Part shown: positions 1 to 7,731 of the stretch, piece by piece
Layout of the letters: each line of letters opens with the position of its first letter
Numbering within the stretch: position 1 is the stretch's first letter
From: Planctomycetota bacterium
GTDB taxonomy: Bacteria; Planctomycetota; JAJSAM01; JAJVHW01
Reading direction: 5' to 3'
Assembly: GCA_021776825.1 (NCBI GenBank)
Contig: JAJFFG010000110.1
Span: forward strand, 1 to 64,000
DNA: 64,000 nt
Position numbers and translations under genes: made by a program
The notes under the pieces: model-generated
Seen by the model: only the letters and a program-made list of their open reading frames with translations
Database searches by the model: none
What the model was told of the DNA's origin: nothing

Positions 1-750
1 CCAGAAGTCGAGCAGCACGACCTTGCCGCGATAGTCAGAGAGCTGCATCGGGTTGCCGTCGAGGTCACGGCCCACGATCTCGGGGGCGGGCTTCCCGACG
101 TCGAGGTCGGCCTTCGCATGCGGCGCGAGGTTTGCCTCGGCGATCTCGCGATACGGCGTCACGCCGCGCCGCAGGATGTCGCCGTACGCGTCGCGCAGCG
201 TCTCCAGCCCAGCCCTCGCTGCGTCGGGTTCGCTCTTGCGCATCAGCTTGGCGAGACCGAGCGTCGCCTCGGCCTTCACGATGTCGTGCGGCGCGTTCGC
301 GACGAGTCCCGTGAAGATCTCGTGCTTCTTCTGCGACGGCAGCACGTACTGGAACTCGACCAGCTTCACGAGCTGCGGCGACGTCGGGTACTCGGCCAGG
401 ATCTCGTCGGCGATCTTCGACGCCGACGCGCCCATCGTGCCGGCTTCGCGCTCCCACCAAGTGCCGCGCATCAGTAGCAGCTTGGCCTCGAGCGCCACCT
501 CGGTGCCCGCATGCGTCTTCGCGAATGCGGCCAGGTCGCCCTTCACCGCCGCGAACTTCTGCGGGTACGTGCCCTCGCCGTTCAGGAACCGATCCTTGAT
601 CGACTCCAACTCGGCCGCCGGATCCTGCGCGGTCTCCGACGACGTCCCGGGCGTCTCCGCCGGGTCGTCGTTTGCCCATGCAACCCCAGCGAGAGTCGCT
701 GTCACGGCGACTCCGAGCGCGATCGCGAGTGCGGTACCGATGCGGTGCAT
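1..750 (-). CDS. Exported thioredoxin-like (TlpA/AhpC-TSA) protein, C-terminus beyond left edge
   Basis: Only the first 250 residues lie in the window; the gene runs off the left edge in frame. The start ATG at 750 is preceded by GGGAGG at a good spacing. Residues 1-26 form a signal peptide (MHRIGTALAIALGVAVTATL, then AWA). A helical stretch of about 190 residues follows. From about residue 218 the redoxin-domain entry is clear (GKPAPEIVGRDLDGNPMQLS, then YRGKVVLLDFW), which in this family leads directly to the CxxC motif. That motif is just outside the window, so the redox centre cannot be checked. It is probably a periplasmic thiol-disulfide reductase or an envelope redox protein. It is divergent from the acetyltransferase gene at 812. 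Confidence 0.8.
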   Translation of the reverse strand, partial: MHRIGTALAIALGVAVTATLAGVAWANDDPAETPGTSSETAQDPAAELESIKDRFLNGEGTYPQKFAAVKGDLAAFAKTHAGTEVALEAKLLLMRGTWWEREAGTMGASASKIADEILAEYPTSPQLVKLVEFQYVLPSQKKHEIFTGLVANAPHDIVKAEATLGLAKLMRKSEPDAARAGLETLRDAYGDILRRGVTPYREIAEANLAPHAKADLDVGKPAPEIVGRDLDGNPMQLSDYRGKVVLLDFW

Positions 751-799
751 CGAGGTCCTCCCATCCACTGTCGACGGGCATCGTACCCGCTGGCCCCGC

Positions 800-805
800 T
801 ACGCT
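800..805 (+). promoter_or_regulatory. TANNNT -10 box of a leaderless promoter
   Basis: TACGCT, followed by 6 bases and then the GTG start at 812. No Shine-Dalgarno sequence fits in between, so the transcript probably begins at or next to the start codon. Confidence 0.5.
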
Positions 806-811
806 CTCGGC

Positions 812-1390
812 GTGGATGCGAGCAACGCGCGGGTGGAGACGGAACGGCTGGTGCTGTTCCTCCCCTCGGTCGACGACGCGCACCGCGTCACCGCGTACCG
901 CCGCCGCACGCGCGAGCGCTCCGCTCCGTGGGACCCGCAGCGCCCCGACGCCTTCTTCACCGATGCCTATTGGCGCACGCAGCTCCAGAGCAACTTCGAC
1001 GACGCCGCCGCGGGACACGCCGTGCGTTTCCACTTCGCGCACCGGCGCGATGCCGAGGGCGAGATCATCGGTCACGTCTCGCTGAGCCAGATCTTCCGCG
1101 GCCCGTTCCTGAACGCGTACGTCGGGTACGCGATCGACGGCGAGAACGCCGGGTGCGGTCTCGCGACCGAGTCGGTCGGCGGCGCGATTGCCTATGCCTT
1201 CGAGACGCTCGGGCTCCACCGCATCCAGGCCAACGTCATCCCCAGCAACTCGGCGAGCCTGCGTCTACTCGAACGACTCGGCTTCCGCCGCGAGGGACTG
1301 GCGAAGGACTACCTGCGCATCCACGGCGAGTGGTGCGACCACGTGCTGACCGCTCTGACGAGCAGCGACTGGGAGGCGCAGGGGAGGTAG
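812..1390 (+). CDS. GNAT family N-acetyltransferase (RimJ/RimL-like)
   Basis: A 192-residue acetyl-CoA-dependent N-acetyltransferase. The open frame extends far upstream, but the family begins at VETERLVLFLPSVDDA, so the GTG at 812 is chosen. It lies 6 bases after a TACGCT box and has no ribosome binding site. The central sheet (GEIIGHVSLSQI), the acetyl-CoA loop region (GCGLATESVGGAIAYAFETL) and the C-terminal NPSN-like helix (VIPSNSASLRLLERLGFRRE) are characteristic of RimJ/RimL proteins, which acetylate ribosomal protein N-termini or small amines. The substrate is unknown. Confidence 0.85.
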   Translation: MDASNARVETERLVLFLPSVDDAHRVTAYRRRTRERSAPWDPQRPDAFFTDAYWRTQLQSNFDDAAAGHAVRFHFAHRRDAEGEIIGHVSLSQIFRGPFLNAYVGYAIDGENAGCGLATESVGGAIAYAFETLGLHRIQANVIPSNSASLRLLERLGFRREGLAKDYLRIHGEWCDHVLTALTSSDWEAQGR

Positions 1391-1436
1391 GCTCCGCGGC
1401 TCCCCGAAACCAACCCCTCCCCCGCTGGAGCCTCCG

Positions 1437-1967
1437 ATGCTGAGCAAGTCCGACGTTCTCGACGCGATCCTGACTGAGTGCGACATCGCCGTGCACCTCC
1501 ACGGCAAGCTGCCCGAGGGCTCGCTCGAGTACCGGCCGACCGAGGGCCAGCGCAACACGCTCGACCTGCTGCGGTACCTCAGCTTCTGCGCCATCGGCGG
1601 CTCGCGCGCCATGGTCGAGGGCGGCTGGGAGGGCTACTCCGAGGTCGCCGAGCGTTCGAAGACCATGGAGGCCGCTGACTTCCCCGCCGCGATGGAGCGG
1701 CAGAAGAACGAGCTGCGCGGGTACTTCGCGGAGATCTCGGACGACGACTTCGCGACCAAGGACGCGGCGAAGCCGACGGGTGAAACCGTCAAACTCGGAC
1801 GCGCGCTCCTCGACCTCCCGCTGAAGTGGATGGTCGGCTATCGCATGCAGCTCTTCCTCTACGCGAAGGCCGCCGGCAACACCGAGATCTGGACCCCGAA
1901 CTGCTGGGCCGGCATCGACTGGGAGAAGCCCCAGCCCGAGGGCGTGCCCGCCGGCGACGAGGGTTAG
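1437..1967 (+). CDS. DinB-like four-helix-bundle protein
   Basis: A 176-residue soluble protein with an all-helical pattern and no signal peptide. The middle part (RNTLDLLRYLSFCAIGG) and the later segment LPLKWMVGYRMQLFLYAKAAG resemble the helices of the DinB/YfiT superfamily, whose members are metal-binding bundles often linked to thiol-dependent transferase activity. The usual metal-binding histidine triad is not obvious, so this is a distant assignment. GGAG lies a few bases before the ATG. A second DinB-type gene lies just downstream on the opposite strand. Confidence 0.55.
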   Translation: MLSKSDVLDAILTECDIAVHLHGKLPEGSLEYRPTEGQRNTLDLLRYLSFCAIGGSRAMVEGGWEGYSEVAERSKTMEAADFPAAMERQKNELRGYFAEISDDDFATKDAAKPTGETVKLGRALLDLPLKWMVGYRMQLFLYAKAAGNTEIWTPNCWAGIDWEKPQPEGVPAGDEG

Positions 1968-1980
1968 TCGCGCGCCGCCG

Positions 1981-2520
1981 TCAGAACTCGCGGCCGGTCT
2001 GCTCTCTCATCCGCGCGTTGTAGGCGCCTGACGCACCGCGGGCGACGCTGAGCGTCTGCCAGTCGTCGCCGACCTGCGCGCGGGCGAGGTGGACGATCTG
2101 GCCGACGTGGTAGGCGTAGTGCTGGACCTGGCGGAGGATCGCCCACGCGACCGAATGGGGCTCGCCGCGGATGTGGATTGTGGCGTCGAGCTGATCGTCC
2201 GAGAGGTCGACGGCGTCGAAGACGAGCGCCCAACCGGCGTCCCAACGGGCCATGAGGGCCTCGCGCGTGTCGGCTTGATCGAGCTCGAACTCGGTGTCGC
2301 GGTGCCGGTCGGGCTTCTCCCCGTCGGTCGTCAGGAAGTCGGTCCAGCGGCTGCGCTGGTTGCCGGTGATGTGCTTCACGACCACGGCCACGCTGTTCGA
2401 CGCGCCGTCGTCGCCCGCGAAGAGTTGCTCGTCGCTGAGCTGCTCCATCGCCCGGCGCCCGAGCGTCTCGATCCAGCGGAACTGGGCCGTGGCGGCCTCG
2501 AGCCAATCGCGGGCGGGCAT
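1981..2520 (-). CDS. DUF1572 / DinB superfamily protein
   Basis: A 179-residue protein that matches DUF1572 closely. SVAVVVKHITGNQRSRWTDF, followed by TTDGEKPDR, is the family signature. The later YAYHVGQIVHLAR segment supplies the conserved histidine of the DinB metal site. These are small helical cytoplasmic proteins related to B. subtilis DinB and bacillithiol transferases; the substrate is not known. The ATG at 2520 has GGAGG about ten bases upstream. The gene converges on the DinB-like gene that ends at 1967. Confidence 0.8.
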   Translation of the reverse strand: MPARDWLEAATAQFRWIETLGRRAMEQLSDEQLFAGDDGASNSVAVVVKHITGNQRSRWTDFLTTDGEKPDRHRDTEFELDQADTREALMARWDAGWALVFDAVDLSDDQLDATIHIRGEPHSVAWAILRQVQHYAYHVGQIVHLARAQVGDDWQTLSVARGASGAYNARMREQTGREF

Positions 2521-2725
2521 GAGCGGGTCCTCCGGGGGGCTGACGGTAGCCCGGATCGTTCAGGAGGGCGTCGCGAGACCGCGGCGAGATCGAGAGCCGA
2601 CAAGCAGTCTACGCCGTCGCGTATCGACTCGGACCCTCGCACGGTGTCCTGGCGCCCTCGTGAACGATGCGGGCTAGCATGCGGGACGCCGGGCTGGCGG
2701 CCGGCGGATCCTCGGAGGCGAAGTC

Positions 2726-3709
2726 ATGCGCGGAGTGGTGGCAAACGGACACGGTGGGCCAGAGGTACTCGAGCTCCGCGATGATCTTCCCGAGCCCGTG
2801 CCCGGTGAGCACGACCTGCTGATCGAGGTCCACGCCTGTGGGCTGAACCCGGTCGACACGAAGATCCTCGCGGGCGCCCTCGGTGAGCGCGCGGCGCCGT
2901 ACGTGCTCGGCTACGACGTCAGCGGCATCGTCCGCGCGGTCGGTTCTGCCGTCACCGGGTTCGAGGCGGGCCACGAGGTCCTCGCAACGCCGAGCCTGAT
3001 CCGCGACGGCGCCAGCGCGGAGCTCGTGTGCGTCGATGCTCGACTCGCGGCACAGAAGCCGTCGACGCTCGAGCATGTCCAGGCAGCGGCGCTCCCGCTC
3101 GTGACGGTCACCGCGTGGGAGGCGCTCTACCTCCGGGCCCAGATCGGCACCGATGAGAACGTCTTGATCCACGCCGGCGGCGGGGGAGTCGGGCACATCG
3201 CGATCCAGCTCGCGAAGCAGCGCTACGCGCGCGTGCTGACGACGGCCAGCCGTGACGAGTCCAAGCAGCTCTGCCGCGACGCCGGCGCCGATGTCGTCAT
3301 CGACCATCGTGCCGAGGACTTTGTCGAGCGCGTAATGGCCGAGACCGACGGACGCGGCTGCGAGCTGATCTTCGACACCGTGGGTGGCGAGGTCTTCGAT
3401 CGCTCCCTCGACTGCGTCGCTGTGAACGGGCGCGTCGTGACGATCGTGTTCAACGAGAGCCAGGTCATCAGCGAGAAGCTCTTCGCGAAGAACGCGACGC
3501 TCTACTACGAGTTCATGGGTGTGCCGGCGATGCACGGGATCGGGCGCGCAGTGCACGCCGACATCCTGCAGCGGGCGAGCGAACTAGCCGCCGCCGGGGT
3601 GCTCGTTCCGCACGTCTCGAAGGTGATCGGCCTGGAGGACGTCGCCGACGCGCATCGTGCGCTCACGGACGGACACGTGACGGGCAAGATCGTGATCGCC
3701 GTCAAGTGA
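2726..3709 (+). CDS. NADPH:quinone oxidoreductase-type MDR dehydrogenase
   Basis: A 327-residue medium-chain dehydrogenase/reductase. The N-terminal GroES-like domain has LNPVDTKIL and YVLGYDVSGIVRAVG. The Rossmann motif is AGGGGVGHIAIQLAK (about residues 151-165), followed by DAGADVVIDHR. The catalytic-zinc ligands of alcohol dehydrogenases are absent, so this is the zinc-free quinone oxidoreductase/enone reductase branch, which uses NADPH to reduce quinones or alpha,beta-unsaturated carbonyls. GGAG lies about ten bases before the ATG, and a TAGCAT box is at 2675-2680, so this gene has a leader, unlike several neighbours. Confidence 0.85.
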   Translation: MRGVVANGHGGPEVLELRDDLPEPVPGEHDLLIEVHACGLNPVDTKILAGALGERAAPYVLGYDVSGIVRAVGSAVTGFEAGHEVLATPSLIRDGASAELVCVDARLAAQKPSTLEHVQAAALPLVTVTAWEALYLRAQIGTDENVLIHAGGGGVGHIAIQLAKQRYARVLTTASRDESKQLCRDAGADVVIDHRAEDFVERVMAETDGRGCELIFDTVGGEVFDRSLDCVAVNGRVVTIVFNESQVISEKLFAKNATLYYEFMGVPAMHGIGRAVHADILQRASELAAAGVLVPHVSKVIGLEDVADAHRALTDGHVTGKIVIAVK

Positions 3710-3723
3710 CGGGTCGGATCGGC

Positions 3724-3729
3724 TAGGCT
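3724..3729 (+). promoter_or_regulatory. TANNNT -10 box, near-leaderless promoter
   Basis: TAGGCT followed by 9 bases and the ATG at 3739. It would initiate transcription within a few bases of the start codon of the ABC transporter operon. Confidence 0.45.
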
Positions 3730-3738
3730 CCTCGCCGC

Positions 3739-4440
3739 ATGACACGTCCCACAGTCCCCTTCTTCGAGCTCCAGGGTGTGGAGAAGAGCTACCGCTCACC
3801 GGATGGCACCATCCAGCGCGTGCTCGACATCCCGGAGCTCACGCTCGACGCGAACGAGCAGGTGGCGCTCCGCGGCGGCAGCGGCACGGGCAAGACGACG
3901 CTGCTCAATGCCATCGCCGGGCTCCTGACGGTCGACGCGGGGCGCATCGTGGTGCTCGGTCAGGACGTCACCCGCATGTCGGAGTCCCAGCGCGACCGGT
4001 TCCGCGCCGACAACATCGGCTACGTGTTCCAGACGTTCAACCTGCTCCAGGGCTACACCGCGCTCGACAACGTGCTGCTCGGGATGATGTTCGGTCCGGG
4101 ACCCGATCGGGACCTCGCGCGGTCGCTGCTCGATGAGCTCGGCATGGGCGACCGGATGGACTATCGGCCCGGCCAGCTCTCGATCGGACAACAGCAGCGG
4201 GTCGCCTTGGCGCGCGCGCTGGCGAACCGTCCGAAGCTGGTGCTGGCCGACGAGCCGACGGGCAATCTCGACGCGCGGACGGCGGGCGATGCGCTCGCGT
4301 TGATCCGTCGCATGTGCGCCGAGCACGGCGCCGCGCTGCTGCTCGTGAGTCACGACCAGGGCGTGCTCGCTGAGTTCGATCGCGTGGTGGCGCTCGACGA
4401 GATCAACCGTGCGGCGGCGTCCGCGGAGCCGACCTCGTGA
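3739..4440 (+). CDS. ABC transporter ATP-binding protein, LolD/MacB type
   Basis: A 233-residue ABC ATPase. It shows Walker [10 protein letters not shown] (about residues 46-54), the Q-loop region [18 protein letters not shown] typical of the LolD/MacB/FtsE branch, the signature [15 protein letters not shown], Walker [13 protein letters not shown] and the switch histidine in LLLVSHD. It pairs with the FtsX/MacB-type permease that starts inside its stop codon (GTGA overlap). Members of this branch drive conformational change in the periplasm rather than classic solute import. Together with the permease and the DUF3299 lipoprotein downstream it forms a conserved gene trio. Confidence 0.92.
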   Translation: MTRPTVPFFELQGVEKSYRSPDGTIQRVLDIPELTLDANEQVALRGGSGTGKTTLLNAIAGLLTVDAGRIVVLGQDVTRMSESQRDRFRADNIGYVFQTFNLLQGYTALDNVLLGMMFGPGPDRDLARSLLDELGMGDRMDYRPGQLSIGQQQRVALARALANRPKLVLADEPTGNLDARTAGDALALIRRMCAEHGAALLLVSHDQGVLAEFDRVVALDEINRAAASAEPTS

Positions 4441-5699
4441 ACGTCCGCGGCATCATCCTGATCGTGGGACGCAGCCTGCGTCAGCACCTGCTCTCGACGA
4501 TCATCACCGTGCTCTCGGTGGCACTCGGCATCGGTCTTGTGATGTCGGTGTTCAACCTGAGCGAGCAATCGCGCAAGGCGTTCACCGGCGGGCCGGTCGG
4601 CTTCGACGCGGTGCTGGGCGCGCGCGGCAGCCAGCTGCAGCTCGTCCTGAACACGGTGTTCCACCTGGAGACGTCGCCCGGCAACCTGCCGTGGAAAACG
4701 TACGACGAGGTCCGGCGCCATCCCGCGGTCGACCTCGCCATCCCGTACGCGGTGGGGGACAACTACCGCGGGTACCGCATCGTCGGCACCACCTCGGAGC
4801 TCTTCACGAAGCTCGAGATCCAAGAGGGCAAGCGCCTGACGCCGATGAAGGGCGGGCGCATCTTTGACGACGGCCTGCGCGAGGCGGTCATCGGGCAGAC
4901 GGTGGCGCTGAAGAGCGGCCTGCGCGTCGGCTCCACGTTCAGCCCGTACCACGGCGTGTTCTACGACCCGAAGCAGCAGCACGATGAGGAGTACGTCGTT
5001 GTCGGCATCACCGAGTCGACGAACTCGCCGTCCGACCGCGTCATCTGGATCCCGATCGACGGCATCTTCCGGATGGGGAAGCACGTGCTGCGCGGCTCCG
5101 GCAAGCAGTACGTCGCGAAGAAGGGCGAGGCGATCCCCGACGAGCACAAGGAAGTCAGTGCCGTCATGCTCAAGCTGAAGGACGCCAGCGCAGGGTTCAT
5201 GCTCGACCAGACGATCAACCGGCAGGGCAAGGTGGCGACGCTCGCGTGGCCGATCGATCGCGTGGTTGCCGAACTGTTCGACAAGATGGGCTGGGTGACG
5301 GACGTCCTGAGGCTCGTGGCGTACCTCGTCGTCGTGGTCGCCGCCGGGTCGATCCTGGCGAGTCTCTACAACACGATGAACGAGCGCCGCCGCGAGTTCG
5401 CGATCCTGCGGGCGCTCGGCGCGAGCAAGAGCACCGTGTTCAACGTGATCGTGGTCGAGTCGGCGGCGATCGCCGCGCTCGGCGGCATCGTCGGGTACGT
5501 CGTCTACTTCGCGATCCTGGGCGGCGCCGCGGCGATCGTGAAGGAGCAGACCGGCGTGGTCATCGACCTCTTCGCGTACCACCCCGCGCTCGTCTACGCG
5601 CCGCTCGGGATGACGCTGCTCGGCGCGCTGGCAGGGCTGCTGCCGGCCTTCAAGGCGTACTCGACGGACGTCGCCTCGAACCTGTTGCCGACGTCGTAG
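4437..5699 (+). CDS. ABC transporter permease, MacB/FtsX family
   Basis: A 420-residue inner-membrane protein with the MacB/LolCE/FtsX topology: one N-terminal membrane helix (about residues 12-35), a periplasmic domain to about residue 285, and three C-terminal helices. MNERRREFAILRALGASKST between the first and second C-terminal helices is the hallmark FtsX-domain coupling motif. The GTG start overlaps the stop of the ATPase gene, so the two are translationally coupled. The cargo cannot be read from sequence. Its link to a DUF3299 lipoprotein recalls the zinc-regulated PA4064-PA4066 genes of Pseudomonas aeruginosa. Confidence 0.9.
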   Translation: MNVRGIILIVGRSLRQHLLSTIITVLSVALGIGLVMSVFNLSEQSRKAFTGGPVGFDAVLGARGSQLQLVLNTVFHLETSPGNLPWKTYDEVRRHPAVDLAIPYAVGDNYRGYRIVGTTSELFTKLEIQEGKRLTPMKGGRIFDDGLREAVIGQTVALKSGLRVGSTFSPYHGVFYDPKQQHDEEYVVVGITESTNSPSDRVIWIPIDGIFRMGKHVLRGSGKQYVAKKGEAIPDEHKEVSAVMLKLKDASAGFMLDQTINRQGKVATLAWPIDRVVAELFDKMGWVTDVLRLVAYLVVVVAAGSILASLYNTMNERRREFAILRALGASKSTVFNVIVVESAAIAALGGIVGYVVYFAILGGAAAIVKEQTGVVIDLFAYHPALVYAPLGMTLLGALAGLLPAFKAYSTDVASNLLPTS

Positions 5700-5836
5700 C
5701 GATCTGAGGGCACCCGAAGGGACCCCGAGGGAGCCCATTCGATTCCCGAGGGAACCCGGGCGCGGCTCAGCCGTCCCAACCCTTCAGGCGCCGCGTGCGG
5801 TATCGTGCGAGGCGAGCCCGGACCCCAGGAGCCCCG

Positions 5837-7048
5837 ATGCGTCTCACCCTGCTCTCCCTCTCTCTCGCGACCCTCCTCGTGGCCGGCTGCGGCGACAACG
5901 CAGATCTCGAGACCGCAGTCGCTCCCGAGGTCCGCGGTGTGTCGATCGACGGCACCGGGGTCTCCGCGAAGGCGCAGCCCGACTCGCCAGCGAGTGCACA
6001 GCCCGACTCGCCTGCAAGCGCCCAGCCCGACTCGCCTGCAAGCGCCCAGCCCGACTCGCCTGCAAGCGCCCAGCCCGACTCGCCTGCAAGCGCCCAGCCG
6101 GACTCGCCTGCGAGTGCGCAGCCGGACTCGCCTGCGAGTGCCCAGCCGGACTCGCCTGCGAGTGCGCAGCCGGACTCGCCTGCGAGTGCGCAGCCGGACT
6201 CGCCTGCGAGTGCGCAGCCGGACTCGCCTGCGAGCGCGCAGCCGGACTCCCCTGCGAGTGCGCAGCCGGACTCGCCCGAGAGTGCGCAGCCGGGCCCCCA
6301 GATCCCTGCCAAGGCCGGACCGGACATCCCCTCCAGGGCCGGACCGGACATCCCTGCCAAGGCTGGCCCCGTCATCCCGGCGAAGGCCGGCCCCGAGATC
6401 CCGAAGGCGGGACCGACCCCCGAGGAGATCGCGAAGGGACTTGGCGATCAGTCGACGTCCGCCGACGACGCCAACACTCCGGTCGACCCGGAGACGGGCG
6501 CGAAAGACGACGCCGCCCTCGCTGCGGAGGCCGCTGCCGAGGCGCTGGACGTCGACCCGCCGATCGAGATCCCGAAGCCCGTCCTCGAGGACGGCATCTG
6601 GCTGACCGGCTTCGACTTCCTCGCCAACTTCGATCCCGGCATCCTCGCGGTCGCCGAGGACAGCTCGCTCGCGCAGCACACGCCGTCGCTCCCGGAGAAG
6701 GAGGGCGCTGCGCCGCTCCAGAAGGGCATCCCCGACGAGGTGTTCGCGCTCGATGGCAAGCAGGTGCGCATCGAGGGCTACATGATCCCGCTGAAGTTCG
6801 ACGACGGCAAGGTGAAGAGCTTCTTCCTCTCGCGCTACATGATGGGTTGCTGCTTCGGCGTCCTGCCGAAGGCGAACGAGGTCATCGAGGTCGAGATGGT
6901 CGACGAGGGCACCTACTACGACGCCTACATGCCGTTCCTCGTCACCGGGAAGATGTTCGTCATGCCGGACGGCACCGACGACGAGAAGTACCTGAAGACG
7001 ATCTATGTCATCAAGGCGACGAAGTGCGAGTACGCCGAAGAGTGGTAA
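5837..7048 (+). CDS. DUF3299 lipoprotein with an octapeptide-repeat stalk
   Basis: A 403-residue protein. The ATG at 5837 is chosen because it starts a lipoprotein signal (MRLTLLSLSLATLLVAGC), although the frame is open upstream. After the lipid-anchored cysteine comes a stalk of thirteen copies of AQPDSPAS (DNA 5972-6283), then a Pro/Ala/Gly stretch with repeated AGPDIP-like units. From about residue 290 the DUF3299 domain follows (GKQVRIEGYMIPLKF, MMGCCFG, KMFVMPDGTDDEKYLKTIYVI). The function of DUF3299 is unknown; it commonly sits next to a LolD/FtsX-type transporter, as here. The stalk probably spans the periplasm and length variation is likely. Confidence 0.85.
   Translation: MRLTLLSLSLATLLVAGCGDNADLETAVAPEVRGVSIDGTGVSAKAQPDSPASAQPDSPASAQPDSPASAQPDSPASAQPDSPASAQPDSPASAQPDSPASAQPDSPASAQPDSPASAQPDSPASAQPDSPASAQPDSPASAQPDSPESAQPGPQIPAKAGPDIPSRAGPDIPAKAGPVIPAKAGPEIPKAGPTPEEIAKGLGDQSTSADDANTPVDPETGAKDDAALAAEAAAEALDVDPPIEIPKPVLEDGIWLTGFDFLANFDPGILAVAEDSSLAQHTPSLPEKEGAAPLQKGIPDEVFALDGKQVRIEGYMIPLKFDDGKVKSFFLSRYMMGCCFGVLPKANEVIEVEMVDEGTYYDAYMPFLVTGKMFVMPDGTDDEKYLKTIYVIKATKCEYAEEW
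5972..6283 (+). repeat. 24-bp tandem repeat, 13 copies, in frame
   Basis: Thirteen consecutive 24-bp units encode AQPDSPAS (the last unit reads SPES). The DNA units differ mainly in two positions (CCCGACTCG versus CCGGACTCG, and GCAAGC versus GCGAGT) in blocks, which shows expansion by local duplication. Confidence 0.95.
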
Positions 7049-7114
7049 CGCCGCTCTAGTTCGCTCTCCCGTCGACTGGCCGTGACCTCGTCGACCCGGA
7101 GCGGACAACGCACT

Positions 7115-7373
7115 CGTAGGGGCGGAGCCCCTGCTCCGCCCCGCCGACTCGCTCGCGCTCTAGCGAGTGCCGTCGCCGGCGGTCAGCGGACGAACCCGGT
7201 GGATCGCACGGCGCCCGGCGATCACCGTGGCAATCGAGCCGCGGTGCATCGGGATGCCACGGCCCCCGTCCGGTAGCCGACCGCACGACGCGCGTCGCTC
7301 GCAGTCCGCCATCGGACCCGCCTTGACCGCGCCACCCCAGCAGGCGGGGCGGACCAGGGGGTCCGCCCCTACG
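7115..7373. repeat. 259-bp element, copy 1, with 28-bp terminal inverted repeats
   Basis: The left end (7115-7142, beginning CGTAGGGGCGGAGCCCC) is nearly the reverse complement of the right end (7346-7373, ending TCCGCCCCTACG). Each end is itself a hairpin (GGGGCGGA...TCCGCCCC). The interior is clearly homologous to the second copy at 7426-7684. No clear target-site duplication is visible. It looks like a non-autonomous MITE-like or hairpin-bounded intergenic element. Confidence 0.7.
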
Positions 7374-7425
7374 GGCCTCTTGGCCTGCCACACCCGTCCG
7401 TGCCGCCGCGTCAGCGTGATGACGT

Positions 7426-7684
7426 CGTACGGGCGGATCTCCTGATCCGCCCCGCCGACACGCGACCGCATGCGCGAGCCCGATCGCCGGCGGTCAGCGG
7501 ACGAGCCCGGCGGATCGCACGGCGCCCGGCGAGGACCGTCGCGACTCGGTCGCCGTCCATTGCGATGCCACCGACCCCGTCCGGTAGCCGACCGCATGAC
7601 GCGCGTCGCTCGCAGTCCGCCATCGGACCCGCCTCGACCGCGCCACCCCAGCGGGCGGGGCGGATCAGGAGATCCGCCCGTACG
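7426..7684. repeat. 259-bp element, copy 2, with 28-bp terminal inverted repeats
   Basis: Exactly the same length as copy 1 and in direct orientation. The ends are 7426-7453 (CGTACGGGCGGATCTCC...) and 7657-7684 (...GATCCGCCCGTACG), again inverted repeats of each other and each able to fold into a hairpin. The loops differ from copy 1 with compensating changes between the two ends of each copy (ggagcccctgctcc-like against ggatctcctgatcc-like), suggesting the ends co-evolve. Confidence 0.7.
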
Positions 7685-7716
7685 GGCCCTTGACCTGCCG
7701 AACCCGTCAGCGCCGC

Positions 7717-7722
7717 TACGAT
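7717..7722 (+). promoter_or_regulatory. TANNNT -10 box, near-leaderless promoter
   Basis: TACGAT followed by 9 bases and the ATG at 7732; no Shine-Dalgarno sequence is present. A TTGACC at 7690-7695 is possible as a -35 but the 21-base spacer is long. Confidence 0.45.
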
Positions 7723-7731
7723 GAACGCCAC

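Larger units (their letters stand above)
7049..7731. other. Intergenic region without a convincing gene
   Basis: About 680 bases between the DUF3299 gene and the sugar dehydrogenase gene. It is occupied by two 259-bp repeat elements (7115-7373 and 7426-7684) separated by 52 bases. Open frames here are shadows of the repeats. On the minus strand both copies keep a related reading (MADCERRASCGRLPDG...) with some synonymous differences, so an old coding origin is possible, but there is no start-site context. Confidence 0.6.

Noticed and set aside
4350-5738. 462-codon open frame on the minus strand
   Set aside because: Antisense shadow of the ABC permease, which has clear FtsX motifs on the plus strand.
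5700-5770. Terminator made of GAGGGANCCC units after the ABC permease
   Set aside because: The units are mainly direct repeats; no good stem with a T-run could be formed by eye.
5972-6283. CRISPR-like array
   Set aside because: The 24-bp units are contiguous without spacers and encode an in-frame octapeptide.
5594-7108. Minus-strand frame with arginine-rich repeats
   Set aside because: Shadow of the 24-bp repeat in the DUF3299 gene.
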